Shown piece after piece: positions 25,489-33,994 of a stretch of DNA of 64,000 bases. The stretch covers positions 1 through 64,000 of the forward strand of contig NZ_JANTHZ010000007.1 of assembly GCF_024752355.1 (NCBI RefSeq). The letters are read 5' to 3'. Each line of letters begins with the position of its first letter. Position 1 is the stretch's first letter. A model generated the notes under the pieces. It worked only from the letters and a program-made list of their open reading frames with translations, had not been told where the DNA came from and made no database searches. Source of the stretch: Ancylobacter mangrovi. Its GTDB lineage: Bacteria > Pseudomonadota > Alphaproteobacteria > Rhizobiales > Xanthobacteraceae. The translations under genes and the position numbers were made by a program.

Positions 25489-25962
25489 CTAGAGGCCGAG
25501 TTCGCTCAGGCCGGGGTGATCGTCCGGGCGACGTCCCGGCGGCCAGAAGTAGCGGCGGTCGGCCTCGCGGATCGGCAGGTCGTTGATGCTGGCGTAGCGG
25601 CGGCGCATCAGCCCGTTCTCGTCGAATTCCCAGTTCTCGTTCCCATAGGACCGAAACCAGCTCCCGCTGTCGTCGTGCCACTCATAGGCGAAGCGCACGG
25701 CGATGCGGTTTTCAGTGAAGCTCCACAGTTCCTTGATGAGGCGATAGTCGAGCTCACGGCGCCATTTGCGCTCGAGAAAGGAAGTGATGGCTTCCCGGCC
25801 TTCCACGAACTCGCTGCGGTTCCGCCACGAGCTGTCGAGGGTATAGGCGAGCGCGACCCGCTCCGGATCCCGGCTGTTCCAGCCGTCCTCGGCGAGCCGA
25901 ACCTTTTCGATCGCGCTCTCACGTGTGAAGGGGGGCAGCGGCGGGCGCTGAATAGCGGTCAT
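25489..25962 (-). CDS. DUF1348 (nuclear transport factor 2-like) protein
   Basis: 157 aa, start at 25962 behind [48 protein letters not shown], then [19 protein letters not shown] are typical DUF1348 signatures, an SnoaL/NTF2-like alpha+beta barrel that binds small molecules. It overlaps the stop of the upstream PPOX-like gene by four bases. Role unknown, probably auxiliary to the neighbouring enzymes. Confidence 0.85.
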   Translation of the reverse strand: MTAIQRPPLPPFTRESAIEKVRLAEDGWNSRDPERVALAYTLDSSWRNRSEFVEGREAITSFLERKWRRELDYRLIKELWSFTENRIAVRFAYEWHDDSGSWFRSYGNENWEFDENGLMRRRYASINDLPIREADRRYFWPPGRRPDDHPGLSELGL

Positions 25963-26591
25963 TTTGATGTTCCCTGCGATGCGAGCTGAGCGCGAAGCGT
26001 TGCGCATTCCGCTTCGAGGGCCTGCAGGCGGTCGCGCAGCGGCTTCACCGCCTCCGCGACCTCCAGCTCCGTGAAGCGAGGGGTTATGTGCTGCTGGCAG
26101 TTCCAATCGAACGCCTGCAGCTTCAGTCGAAATATCCTTTCGGGCCTTGCCCGATAGCCGGAGGGCGCGACGAGCTCATCGAGCTCGGGCTCCGCGCCAA
26201 GCGGGATCGCCGTGACGTGGGCGTAGATCTTCAAACGCGCACGCCTCGGATAATCCATGAGGATCAGGCAAGCGCGATCGTCCGCCGCCAGGTTGCCGAC
26301 GCTGATGTATTGGCGGTTGCCCCGGTAGTCGGCGAAGGCCAGCGTGCGATCGTCCACGACCTTGAGGAAACCGGGCGGGCCGCCCCGATGCTGCACGTAA
26401 GGCCAGCCGCTTTCCGAGACCGTCGACATGTAGAAGCTGTCGCGCGTGGCGATGAAGGCCGCCTCGTCCGGGCTGAATCGGTCGGAAGGCCGGTTCCCCT
26501 TGAAGTCGGACCACAACCCGTCGGCGCCCATCGCCGCCTGGGCGGCACGGACACTCGGCGTGACGGCGATATCGAGGAAATCATAGGGCAT
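25959..26591 (-). CDS. Pyridoxamine-phosphate-oxidase-like flavin-binding protein
   Basis: 210 aa. [34 protein letters not shown] and [13 protein letters not shown] are the FMN-binding split-barrel motifs of the PPOX-like family. [11 protein letters not shown] completes the site. The last 40 residues form a coiled coil. These proteins often reduce or bind flavin-linked substrates, and several act in catabolic operons. Function here is not fixed by sequence. Confidence 0.85.
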   Translation of the reverse strand: MPYDFLDIAVTPSVRAAQAAMGADGLWSDFKGNRPSDRFSPDEAAFIATRDSFYMSTVSESGWPYVQHRGGPPGFLKVVDDRTLAFADYRGNRQYISVGNLAADDRACLILMDYPRRARLKIYAHVTAIPLGAEPELDELVAPSGYRARPERIFRLKLQAFDWNCQQHITPRFTELEVAEAVKPLRDRLQALEAECATLRAQLASQGTSK

Positions 26592-26645
26592 GGCAGCCTC
26601 CGCTGCGTCACGTGGCGAACCGGGGTGCGCCCGGCCCGGCCGAGT

Positions 26646-27191
26646 TCAGGCCGCCTCGGCGGCGTGAACGACGGGGAAGTCGATGTCGGTCTTCGCGACC
26701 TCGTTGAGGTAATTGGTGAACGTGTGCTCCACGACCAGCGCCACGATCTCGACGATCTGCGCGTCGGCGAAGCCGGCGGCGCGCACGGTCGCGATGTCCG
26801 CGTCGGAAACGTGACCGCGCTGGCTCGCCACCTTCGCCGCGAAGCTCACCGCCGCGTCGGCCGTCGCATCGCTCGAGCGGCCCTTGCGGTTCAGCGCAAT
26901 CTCTTCGGGGCTGATCTTCGCGAGGTTGAGGCCGAGATAGGTATGGGCCGAAAGGCAATAGTCGCAGCCGTTTACCTGGGCCACGGCGAGGGCGATGCGC
27001 TCGCGGGTCTTCACGTCCAGAACCTTGGTGAGCGGCCCGCTGAGGCCGGCATAGGCGTTGATGGCGGCCGGGCTGTTGGCGATCAGGCGAAACAGGTTCG
27101 GCACGACGCCGAGCGACTTGTGGATGGCATCGAGCACCGGCTTCGAGGCTTCCGGGGCATCATCGAGGTTGGGGACGGCGAGGCGGGACAT
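26646..27191 (-). CDS. Carboxymuconolactone decarboxylase/AhpD-family protein
   Basis: 181 aa, all-helical. The redox motif NGCDYCLSAH (C76, C79, H83) is complete, so peroxidase or thiol-reductase activity is plausible rather than decarboxylation. First gene of the minus-strand group and closest to the divergent LysR gene; expected to be activated by it. Confidence 0.88.
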   Translation of the reverse strand: MSRLAVPNLDDAPEASKPVLDAIHKSLGVVPNLFRLIANSPAAINAYAGLSGPLTKVLDVKTRERIALAVAQVNGCDYCLSAHTYLGLNLAKISPEEIALNRKGRSSDATADAAVSFAAKVASQRGHVSDADIATVRAAGFADAQIVEIVALVVEHTFTNYLNEVAKTDIDFPVVHAAEAA

Positions 27192-27255
27192 GGAGCATCT
27201 CCTCAGGGCCGAGCCGGAACTGGCTCGTGTGAAGAGGAAGATGTTGCATTTCGGT

Positions 27256-27296
27256 CAGAAGGATAATCCGGTATCTATGAGAAGGATTTCACCGGA
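27256..27296. promoter_or_regulatory. Repeated operator candidate in the LysR divergent region
   Basis: Two direct repeats, CAGAAGGAT-AAT-CCGG and GAGAAGGAT-TTCA-CCGG, lie 23 bases apart. Together they enclose an inverted pair TCCGGT ... ACCGGA. The position between the divergent starts (27191 and 27311) suits LysR binding. Confidence 0.5.
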
Positions 27297-27310
27297 AATC
27301 GGGAAGATCG

Positions 27311-28276
27311 ATGGATCGCTTCGAAGCCATGTCGATGTTCGCCGCCGTCACCGAGAAGGGAAGCTTCTCTGCGGCGAGCCGCGCGCTCCACGTGCCCCTG
27401 GCAACGCTCAGCCGCAAGATTTCGGACCTCGAGACCCTTCTCGGCGTACAGCTTCTGACCCGGACGACCCGAAAGCTCGCGCTCACCGAGGCCGGCATCG
27501 CCTATCTGGCGGCGGCACGTCGGATTCTCGAGCAGGTGGAGGAAGCCGAGCGCGAGGCCGCGGGCGAGTTCATCGCGCCGAGGGGCGAACTGGTCATCAC
27601 AGCGCCCATCTCGTTCGGTCGGCGGCATCTGCTTCCGATCGTCTCCCAATTTCTGGCGACCTTTCCCGAAATCAACGTCCGGCTGCTGCAGTCCGACCGC
27701 AACCTTCACCTCGTCGATGACCATGTCGACATGGCGGTGCGCATCGGTGCGCTCCCGGACAGTTCGATGGTGGCGACGCGGGTCGGGAGCATGCGCACCG
27801 TGACCTGCCTAAGCCCCAGGCTCGCCGCCGGCCACGGACGCCCCACCGAGCCGAACGATCTCCAGCGCATGCCTTGCGTGGCCTTCGACATGGGCGTGCC
27901 GTCGCCGCACTGGACCTACCGCTCGCCGGGATTGGGACTGAGACTTGAGGTCGCCATCCAGCCCCGACTTTCGGTGACGACGGCGGACGCTGCGGCGCAA
28001 GCGGCGATCGACAATGTGGGCGTCACGCGGCTCCTGCACTACCAGGTGGCGGACGCGGTCGACCGGGGGCAGTTGGAGATTATCCTGGAGACGTTCGAGC
28101 GCGAACCGGCCCCCGTCCACCTCGTCCATGTGCCGCGCGGGCAGATGCCGCTGAAAATGAGAAGGTTCCTCAGCTTTGCCGCGCCGCGCCTGCGGCAGGC
28201 ACTGACGAGGTTCAGCGGCAAGACGGCCGCCGATGCTCCCTCCGACGATGAGCCGGGGATGTCGCCGCGTGAATAG
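27311..28276 (+). CDS. LysR-family transcriptional regulator
   Basis: 321 aa. N-terminal winged helix (MDRFEAMSMFAAVTEKGS, SRALHVPLATLSRKISDLE), LRTT-type recognition helix region, and effector domain from about residue 90 (RGELVITAPISFGRRHLLPI). It is the DhcR/AaeR-like subgroup that controls a single neighbouring operon. The target is probably the divergent AhpD/PPOX/DUF1348/hydrolase operon, with autoregulation. The ligand is unknown. Confidence 0.9.
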   Translation: MDRFEAMSMFAAVTEKGSFSAASRALHVPLATLSRKISDLETLLGVQLLTRTTRKLALTEAGIAYLAAARRILEQVEEAEREAAGEFIAPRGELVITAPISFGRRHLLPIVSQFLATFPEINVRLLQSDRNLHLVDDHVDMAVRIGALPDSSMVATRVGSMRTVTCLSPRLAAGHGRPTEPNDLQRMPCVAFDMGVPSPHWTYRSPGLGLRLEVAIQPRLSVTTADAAAQAAIDNVGVTRLLHYQVADAVDRGQLEIILETFEREPAPVHLVHVPRGQMPLKMRRFLSFAAPRLRQALTRFSGKTAADAPSDDEPGMSPRE

Positions 28277-28469
28277 CCGCCCCGTCGAACAGGTGGGATA
28301 TCAAAGTCGCAGCCGCACGCGACACGGCGGCGACGTCGCATTCCATCCGCTGCGCTATCGGCGCACTTCTTGAGGCCCCGAGGAATGGACCTCCAGCCGA
28401 AATAACCATCTAGACGTTTGCAATAGTCGCCCTCGCGGAACGCTGCGCGCCCCTGCCCGGGCCGTCGCC
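28277..28469. other. Convergent intergenic stretch
   Basis: About 190 bases between LysR and the end of the ligand-binding gene. It contains one TCTAGA-type element at 28409-28416 but no gene. Confidence 0.4.
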
Positions 28470-29738
28470 TCAGAGGCCGACGAGACCGCGCGGATTCGCC
28501 GTCGTCTGCCGCGCGGCGGTGCGCCCGCTCATCCAGGGCGGCGAGATGAATCGCTCGGTGTTGTAGGGCTCCGGCGCGATCATGGAGAGCGGCTTACGGA
28601 AGTCCTGGATCTGGTAGAAGATGTGCGGCATCCCGAGCGAGGGATCATGAGTGACCACCGGATAGGGCACGACCGCCTGCCAGTCCGGGTGATAGCGGAT
28701 CGTGCCGTGCACGCTGCGGTAGATCATGCCCTTGAGGGCGAAGGCGACCTTGCGGTTCTGCTCGAAATCGCCGGGCGGCCCGGAGCCGCCCGCCATCGCC
28801 GCCGCCACCGCGTAATGGTGCATGTTGCTGTAGGACTGGCAGCCGATGGTCGCCGTCGACCCCTCGCCGAAGCGGGCGATGTAGCGGGCCTCGAATCGCT
28901 TGCCCATCTCGTCGCGCAGGAGCCCGATGACCGACGAGACAATCACCCCGTCGCACGCCTCCTGGGCGATGTCGTTGAAGGTGCGGTGCATGGCGCCGTA
29001 TTGCAGATAGACGATGCAGTCCATCGGGTTGGCGCGGAACTGGCGCTGGAAATGGGCAAGGTCCACCGCATAGAAATGCGTGTTGGCGAGCACGGCCGGG
29101 TTGGTCGCGCGCGCCTCTTCCAGCACGTCGCGCCAGTGATGCGTCGGCGTCTGCACGATCTTCGGCCCGAACGCCACCTCCCAGCCGAAATCGGCCGCCG
29201 CGTTCGCCATCGCGTTGGCGATGACGATGCTGTAGGGCTTCGAGCCGGAAATGATGGCGATGCGGTTGGAGTGCGGCGTCCACTGGCCGGAATCGCGTAG
29301 CCAGGAAATGAACTTTATGAAGCCGGGCCCGTACCAGTAGTCGGCCGGGTCCGCCATGAAGCAGCCGAAATAGCGGTCGGGATCGCTCATCACCGTGTCG
29401 TGGTGCTGCAGCAGCGTGTTGGCGTGGACGTAGATGATCCCCGCATCCGCGATCGGCTCGTATTCGGAGTTCTGCGGGCCGATATTGTAGCCGTTGACGA
29501 TGGCGTGGACCTTATGCTTCTCGATCAGCCAGCGCGCCGCGGTCACGACCTCCTCCGCCGTCTGCCGGCACGTATCGGCGAAGATCGGCAGGATCGGGCG
29601 CCCGAGCAGCCCGCCGCGGGCATTGAGCTCCTCGACGGCGAGAATCATTCCCTTGCGAAATTCCGCGCCGTCCGCCGCCGACGGGCCGGTCAGCGGCACC
29701 ATGCTGCCGATGGGCACGGGTTCCATGCTGCTGGTCAC
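28470..29738 (-). CDS. Cytoplasmic AmiC/FmdD-type amide-binding protein (periplasmic-binding fold without signal)
   Basis: 422 aa. GTG at 29738 overlaps the stop of the kinase gene (GTGA). The mature fold begins almost at the start (VPIGSMVPLTGPSAADGAEF), with RKGMILAVEELNARGGLLGR and IFADTCRQTAEE as in type I solute-binding proteins of the amide/urea group. There is no hydrophobic leader, lipobox or Tat motif, so it should stay in the cytoplasm. AmiC, the cytosolic amide sensor of Pseudomonas, belongs to this same group. Its place in a kinase/regulator operon, not with the importer, suggests a ligand sensor. Differs from the exported UrtA-like protein at 32575. Confidence 0.85.
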   Translation of the reverse strand: MTSSMEPVPIGSMVPLTGPSAADGAEFRKGMILAVEELNARGGLLGRPILPIFADTCRQTAEEVVTAARWLIEKHKVHAIVNGYNIGPQNSEYEPIADAGIIYVHANTLLQHHDTVMSDPDRYFGCFMADPADYWYGPGFIKFISWLRDSGQWTPHSNRIAIISGSKPYSIVIANAMANAAADFGWEVAFGPKIVQTPTHHWRDVLEEARATNPAVLANTHFYAVDLAHFQRQFRANPMDCIVYLQYGAMHRTFNDIAQEACDGVIVSSVIGLLRDEMGKRFEARYIARFGEGSTATIGCQSYSNMHHYAVAAAMAGGSGPPGDFEQNRKVAFALKGMIYRSVHGTIRYHPDWQAVVPYPVVTHDPSLGMPHIFYQIQDFRKPLSMIAPEPYNTERFISPPWMSGRTAARQTTANPRGLVGL

Positions 29739-31297
29739 GGGGCATCTCTTCTGGACTGGGAGGCGGGCGGTTCGGCGACGGACACCAGCGAGGGTTCGAA
29801 CAGCAGGTTGTGCATCAGCACGCGCAGCCGCGGCGGGCTGACCGGCTTGATCAGCACCGGCAGACGGGCGGCGCGGATGCTCTCGATCACGCGCGGCTCC
29901 GCGTCGGCGGTGACGATCATCGCCGGCACCTCGGCGCCGATCGCCTTGCGCAGCCTGTCGACGACGTCCACGCCCATCTGGGTCTTGAGATTGTAGTCGG
30001 CCACGATCAGCCGGGGCGAGACGCCGCTCTCGATCAGCCGGATCGCCTCCCCCTCCTCCGCCGCCGCGTGCACGTCGATGCCCCAGCGGCGCAGGAGCTG
30101 GGTCATGGTCTGGCGCAGGATGTCGTCGTCCTCGACCAGTATGACCGGCGTGCCGACGAACTCGCCGGCGACCGTCTCGCTGATCTCGATCTCGTTGGCC
30201 TCGCTGTGCCAGATGTTGCCCATCGGCACGGTGACCGAGAAGATCGAGCCGCGACCGACCTCCGAGCGCAGGCGGATCGGCAGTTCCAGCAGGCCCGCCA
30301 GCCGCTTGACGATGTTGAGCCCGAGGCCGAGGCCGCTCTTCTGCGCGCGCTGCTCCTCGGAGCGGAAGAACTCGTCGAACACGCGGTCGCGGTCTTCCGG
30401 CCGGATGCCGCGCCCGGTGTCCACCACCTCGATCCTGAGGCCGTTCGCCTCCCGCCGGCAGCCGACGACGATGCCGCCGACCTCGGTAAAGCGGATCGCA
30501 TTGGCGACGAAATTGCTCAGGATGCGCTCCAGCAGCGCGCGGTCGGTCGCCACCGTGCCGTGCGGCCAGACGAAGGCGAGGCGCAGCCCCTTCTCGCGGG
30601 CTTGGTGGCGGAACTGGACGTCGAGCCGCTCGAACAATTGCGAAAGCTGGAACGAGGTGATGCGCGGCTGGACACGGCCGGCGTCGAGCTGCCCGATCTG
30701 GAGAAGCGCGCCGAGCAGGTCCTCCATGATGGAGGTGGCGATCCCCATGGCGTGCAGCATGTCCGAGCGATGCTCGGGGTCCTCCTCGCGAATGCAGTTG
30801 TAGATCAGGATCTTGAGCGAGGCGAGCGGCTGGCGCAGGTCGTGGTTCGCGGCGCGCAGGAAGCGGGACTTGGCCTCGTCCGTCGCCTCGGCGGTCTCCT
30901 TGGCGAGCTGCAGCGCGCGCTCGTTGTTCTTGATCGCGGTGACGTCCGCGAACGACATCGTCATGCCGCCATTGGCGGTCGGCGTCTGCGTGACGTTGAG
31001 CACGAGGCCGGTCGCGAACAGGTAGTCCTGGCTGCTCTCCGAGCCGAAGCTCGCGGTCTGCTCGCGCTGCCATGCGTCCCGGTCGGTCGGCAGCACGCAT
31101 TCGGGCCAGTGGGCGATGGTGTCGATGAAGGCGTCGAAGCCCATGCCGACCGTTACCGGGAAATCGCAGCTTCGCCGGAAGCGGTCGTTCACGTAGAGAA
31201 GCCTCTGCTCCGCTGACCAGATCAGGATGCCGAGCGGCGCGGCGTCCAGTCCGGCGAAGATGTCGCCCAGGTGCTCCGGCACGGGCACGTCGTTCAC
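29735..31297 (-). CDS. Soluble hybrid histidine kinase (PAS, HisKA, HATPase, REC)
   Basis: 520 aa from the GTG at 31297 (AAGGAG within the preceding gene). No membrane segment is seen. There is a PAS-like domain about 10-120, a short coiled coil, an H-box with His152 (FLRAANHDLRQPLAS), N-box (NFVANAIRF) and G boxes (DTGRGIRP, GLGLGLNIV) to about 360, then a receiver at about 383-500 with Asp434 (IVADYNLKTQ). With no sensor segment outside the cell it must read a cytoplasmic signal, presumably through the ligand-binding protein encoded next. It starts one base after the response regulator stop. Confidence 0.88.
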   Translation of the reverse strand: MNDVPVPEHLGDIFAGLDAAPLGILIWSAEQRLLYVNDRFRRSCDFPVTVGMGFDAFIDTIAHWPECVLPTDRDAWQREQTASFGSESSQDYLFATGLVLNVTQTPTANGGMTMSFADVTAIKNNERALQLAKETAEATDEAKSRFLRAANHDLRQPLASLKILIYNCIREEDPEHRSDMLHAMGIATSIMEDLLGALLQIGQLDAGRVQPRITSFQLSQLFERLDVQFRHQAREKGLRLAFVWPHGTVATDRALLERILSNFVANAIRFTEVGGIVVGCRREANGLRIEVVDTGRGIRPEDRDRVFDEFFRSEEQRAQKSGLGLGLNIVKRLAGLLELPIRLRSEVGRGSIFSVTVPMGNIWHSEANEIEISETVAGEFVGTPVILVEDDDILRQTMTQLLRRWGIDVHAAAEEGEAIRLIESGVSPRLIVADYNLKTQMGVDVVDRLRKAIGAEVPAMIVTADAEPRVIESIRAARLPVLIKPVSPPRLRVLMHNLLFEPSLVSVAEPPASQSRRDAP

Positions 31298-31298
31298 C

Positions 31299-32027
31299 TC
31301 AGGCACTCTCCTTCGTACCGAAGCGGCCGATCGCGTAGTGCATGGCGGCGGAACGATCGCGGATGTTGAGCTTGCGCATCGCATTGCCGAGATGCACGCG
31401 CACCGTCTGGCTGCTGAGCTCGAATTCCTCGGCGATCCGCTTCACCGAATACCCGCGGCCGAGCAGGCTGAGCACGTCGCGCTCGCGCGGCGTCAGCAGG
31501 TCGAGCTCGTCGCGCACCTCGTCGGCTGCCTGAGCGGGCGGGGCCTGCGGGTTCGCCGGGGCGGGTGGAGGCGCCGGTGTGGCCGGGGCGGCGGCAGGCT
31601 CGGCCGCCAGCTTCGGAGTGCCGCCGGCCGAACGCTCGATGATCCGCCGCGGGAAGCTCACCTCGCCGGCCAGCACCCGCTCCAGCGCGCGCTCGATCTC
31701 CGAGCCGCCGGCCGATTTCGGCACATAGCCGATGACGCCGTGCTCCAGCGAGCGCAGGACGTGGTCCACGTCCTCATGGACGGAGACCACCACCACGGGG
31801 ACGTCCGGGAAATTCATGCGCAGCTTGTGAAGGCCGTCGAAGGCGTCGAAGCCGGGCATCACCAGATCGATGAGCATCAGGTCGATGTCGGGATGCTCGA
31901 CCAGAAGCGCCGCCGCCTCGTCGAAGGTCTCCGCCTCGAAGGTCTCGAGCTTCTGACGCAGGCGACGCATGACCTGCTTCAGCGACTGACGGACGACCCA
32001 ATGGTCATCGGCGATGAGGATCTTCAT
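31299..32027 (-). CDS. NarL/LuxR-type response regulator
   Basis: 242 aa. The receiver has DD at 7-8, Asp54 in MLIDLVMPG and Lys in VPKSAGGSE. A Pro/Ala-rich linker (about 150-172) joins a C-terminal LuxR helix-turn-helix (LTPRERDVLSLLGRGYSVKR, then SSQTVRVHLGNAMRKLNI). Likely partner of the hybrid kinase. It is divergent from the importer operon and its probable sites are the TCTAGAT-type elements upstream of urtA and the amidase. Confidence 0.9.
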   Translation of the reverse strand: MKILIADDHWVVRQSLKQVMRRLRQKLETFEAETFDEAAALLVEHPDIDLMLIDLVMPGFDAFDGLHKLRMNFPDVPVVVVSVHEDVDHVLRSLEHGVIGYVPKSAGGSEIERALERVLAGEVSFPRRIIERSAGGTPKLAAEPAAAPATPAPPPAPANPQAPPAQAADEVRDELDLLTPRERDVLSLLGRGYSVKRIAEEFELSSQTVRVHLGNAMRKLNIRDRSAAMHYAIGRFGTKESA

Positions 32028-32239
32028 ATGGTCACGCGATCGCTGCTTCCGACGGTGATCGACGCCTCCCCGACGCGATCGAGCGTCAGCTTTTCCAGCG
32101 TACCTGCAATCTTAGATATGCTCGTTTTGTCACGATTACGCCATCTTTGAAAGAGGGCGCGAGAAAATACTCTAGCGGAATGGCGCGAGGCGGCATCATC
32201 AATTCGGTGCACCTCGACGAGGCTTCTAGATATCGGCAT
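32024..32239 (-). CDS. Possible small ORF, 71 aa, coupled to the response regulator
   Basis: ATG at 32239 follows GGTGAG at good spacing. The stop TGA lies inside the ATG of the response regulator (ATGA), a hallmark of coupling. The peptide (MPISRSLVEVHRIDDAASRH ...) is basic and matches nothing I know. Its codon usage is only moderately typical. It may be a leader peptide, or the overlap may be chance. Confidence 0.3.
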   Translation of the reverse strand: MPISRSLVEVHRIDDAASRHSARVFSRALFQRWRNRDKTSISKIAGTLEKLTLDRVGEASITVGSSDRVTI

Positions 32240-32505
32240 GTAGCTCACCCCATTTGCCGCGAGTGGCCGCCACGGCCGCCGCGCCGCGGCCCGAGGCACA
32301 ACGCGGCCCGGACGCGTCCGACTGACATAATCCGGCCAGCAGCCTGAAAAACAGCCCGACATCGAGGCTCCTGCACAGTCCTTGACCGCGCATCTGCCGT
32401 CGATGCGGGCAGTTTTTAATCGTAGGAAGAAAATTTGATAACTGCGACGAAAACCGTTGACGGCCCCGCAGCTAGCGACATAGCATCTAGATAATCGATC
32501 TAGCC
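32222..32505. promoter_or_regulatory. TCTAGAT-type elements in the RR/urtA divergent region
   Basis: CTTCTAGATAT (32222-32232), ATCTAGAT (32485-32492), then ATCGATCTAG (32494-32503), with a further CTAG at 32472-32475. ATCTAGAT is fully palindromic. TTGACG at 32457-32462 may be a -35 for urtA. CTAG is scarce in the rest of the window, so the grouping is unlikely to be random. Apart from the possible small ORF at 32024-32239, the region 32028-32574 has no gene I can support. Confidence 0.5.
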
Positions 32506-32574
32506 ACAATTCAAAACTTCCAGGCGCAAAGCTGAGGCCGCGAATCAACGTTCGTTGCCCGAGGGGTCGTAGAT

Positions 32575-33882
32575 ATGAACATCACACGCCGTAATATACT
32601 CAAGACGACGCTTGCCGCTTCCACTGCCGTGGCCCTGCCTCATCTTTGGCTGCCGGGCTCCGGCGAGGCGTGGGGCGCGACGCTGAAGAAGGGCGAGCCG
32701 ATCAAGGTCGGCCTGCTGTTCTCCCTCACCGGATCGCTGGCGGTCCCGGAGGAGGACTCCACCCTCGTCATGCAGTACGCGATCGACGAGATCAACAAGG
32801 CCGGCGGCGTCGCGGGCGTACCGGTCGAGCCGGTGATCGTCGACGCCAAGTCGGACTTCGCCGTCTATTCGGAGAAGGCCAAGGAGCTGATCCTGCGCGA
32901 CAAGGTGATCGCGATCTTCGGCTGCTACACCTCGGCGAGCCGCAAGGCGATCCTGCCGACCGTGATGCAGCGTAACCACCTGCTCTACTACCCGACCTGC
33001 TACGAAGGCGCGGAGTGCACGCAGAACACCATCTGCACCGGCCCGCTCGCCAACCAGCACTCGAAGGACCTGATCCCCTTCATGGTCGGGAACTTCGGCA
33101 AGAAGGTCTTCTTCGTCGGCTCCAACTATGTGTGGCCGAAGGAATCGAACAAGAACGCGAAGATCTGGCTCGAGCAGGCCGGCGGCGAGCTTCTCGGCGA
33201 GGAATACATCCCGCTCGGCAGTTCGGAGTTCGGCCCGGTGCTGAACAAGATCCGCGACGCCAAGCCCGACTTCATCTTCTCGACCGTGGTCGGCGCGTCC
33301 GACATCGCCTTCCACAAGCAGTTCAAGCAGGAAGGCTTCAAGGTCGACGACATGCCGATCGCCTCGCTCACCACGGGCGAGATCGAGACCCGCGCCATGG
33401 GCGCCGAGTTCGGCGCCGGCCACTTCCTCTCCGCGCCCTACTTCCAGACGCTGGACAACCCGACCAACCACAAGTTCGTCGAGGGCTTCCTGGCGAGCAA
33501 GTACGGCAAGAACGGCGTGACCCACTACAACATGGAGGAGACCTACATCTCCGCCTATGTGTTCAAGGCCGGCTTCGAGAAGGCCGCCGCCGAGGTCGGG
33601 TTCGAGAACGTGACCCCGCGCTCCATCCGCGACCATTCCGGCGGGCTGGTGATCGAGGACGCGGTCTCGCCGGAAGGCCAGGTCTGGATCGACAAGGACA
33701 ACTTCAACACCTGGCTGAAGCCGAAGATCGGCCAGTGCCAGGCGGACGGGACGTTCAAGGTGGTCAAGGCCGCCGCCGAGCAGGTCGCGCCCGACCCCTA
33801 CTCGATCTATCCCGACCTCGGCGTCTGCACGGCCAACGGGCTGAAGGCCCCGGACGGCAGCATCCGCAAGAACGTCATCTGA
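32575..33882 (+). CDS. urtA: Urea/short-chain amide ABC transporter, substrate-binding protein (UrtA/FmdD-like)
   Basis: 435 aa, ATG after GAGGGG. A twin-arginine signal (TRRNILKTTLAASTAVALPH) is cleaved near GSGEAWGA. The fold then starts with IKVGLLFSLTGSLAVPEEDS. YYPTCYEGAECTQNTICTG is a conserved group-specific loop and SNYVWPKESNKNAKIWLE continues the type I solute-binding fold. FmdD proteins bind short amides and UrtA binds urea. First gene of a five-gene importer operon and probably the most highly expressed, given the hairpin behind it. Confidence 0.9.
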   Translation: MNITRRNILKTTLAASTAVALPHLWLPGSGEAWGATLKKGEPIKVGLLFSLTGSLAVPEEDSTLVMQYAIDEINKAGGVAGVPVEPVIVDAKSDFAVYSEKAKELILRDKVIAIFGCYTSASRKAILPTVMQRNHLLYYPTCYEGAECTQNTICTGPLANQHSKDLIPFMVGNFGKKVFFVGSNYVWPKESNKNAKIWLEQAGGELLGEEYIPLGSSEFGPVLNKIRDAKPDFIFSTVVGASDIAFHKQFKQEGFKVDDMPIASLTTGEIETRAMGAEFGAGHFLSAPYFQTLDNPTNHKFVEGFLASKYGKNGVTHYNMEETYISAYVFKAGFEKAAAEVGFENVTPRSIRDHSGGLVIEDAVSPEGQVWIDKDNFNTWLKPKIGQCQADGTFKVVKAAAEQVAPDPYSIYPDLGVCTANGLKAPDGSIRKNVI

Positions 33883-33890
33883 CGCCAGAA

Positions 33891-33921
33891 GGCCCCGGTG
33901 CGCCCCCGCGCTTCCGGGGCC
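33891..33921 (+). terminator. Hairpin between urtA and urtB
   Basis: GGCCCCGG (33891-33898) pairs with CCGGGGCC (33914-33921), flanked by GAA/TTC that extend the stem with one bulge. No T-run follows. In importer operons such a structure usually protects the upstream mRNA and lowers permease expression. Confidence 0.55.
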
Positions 33922-33994
33922 GTTCGCGGTCGACGCACGGGCTCGCCCTCACCATGGCGCGCCCGGCGGTCTCGGGCTCGAGGGATAGGGTTCT

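Noticed and set aside
32300-32574. Guanidine or other riboswitch upstream of urtA
   Set aside because: I could not identify a conserved aptamer core. The AT-rich part is better explained by promoter and TCTAGAT sites.
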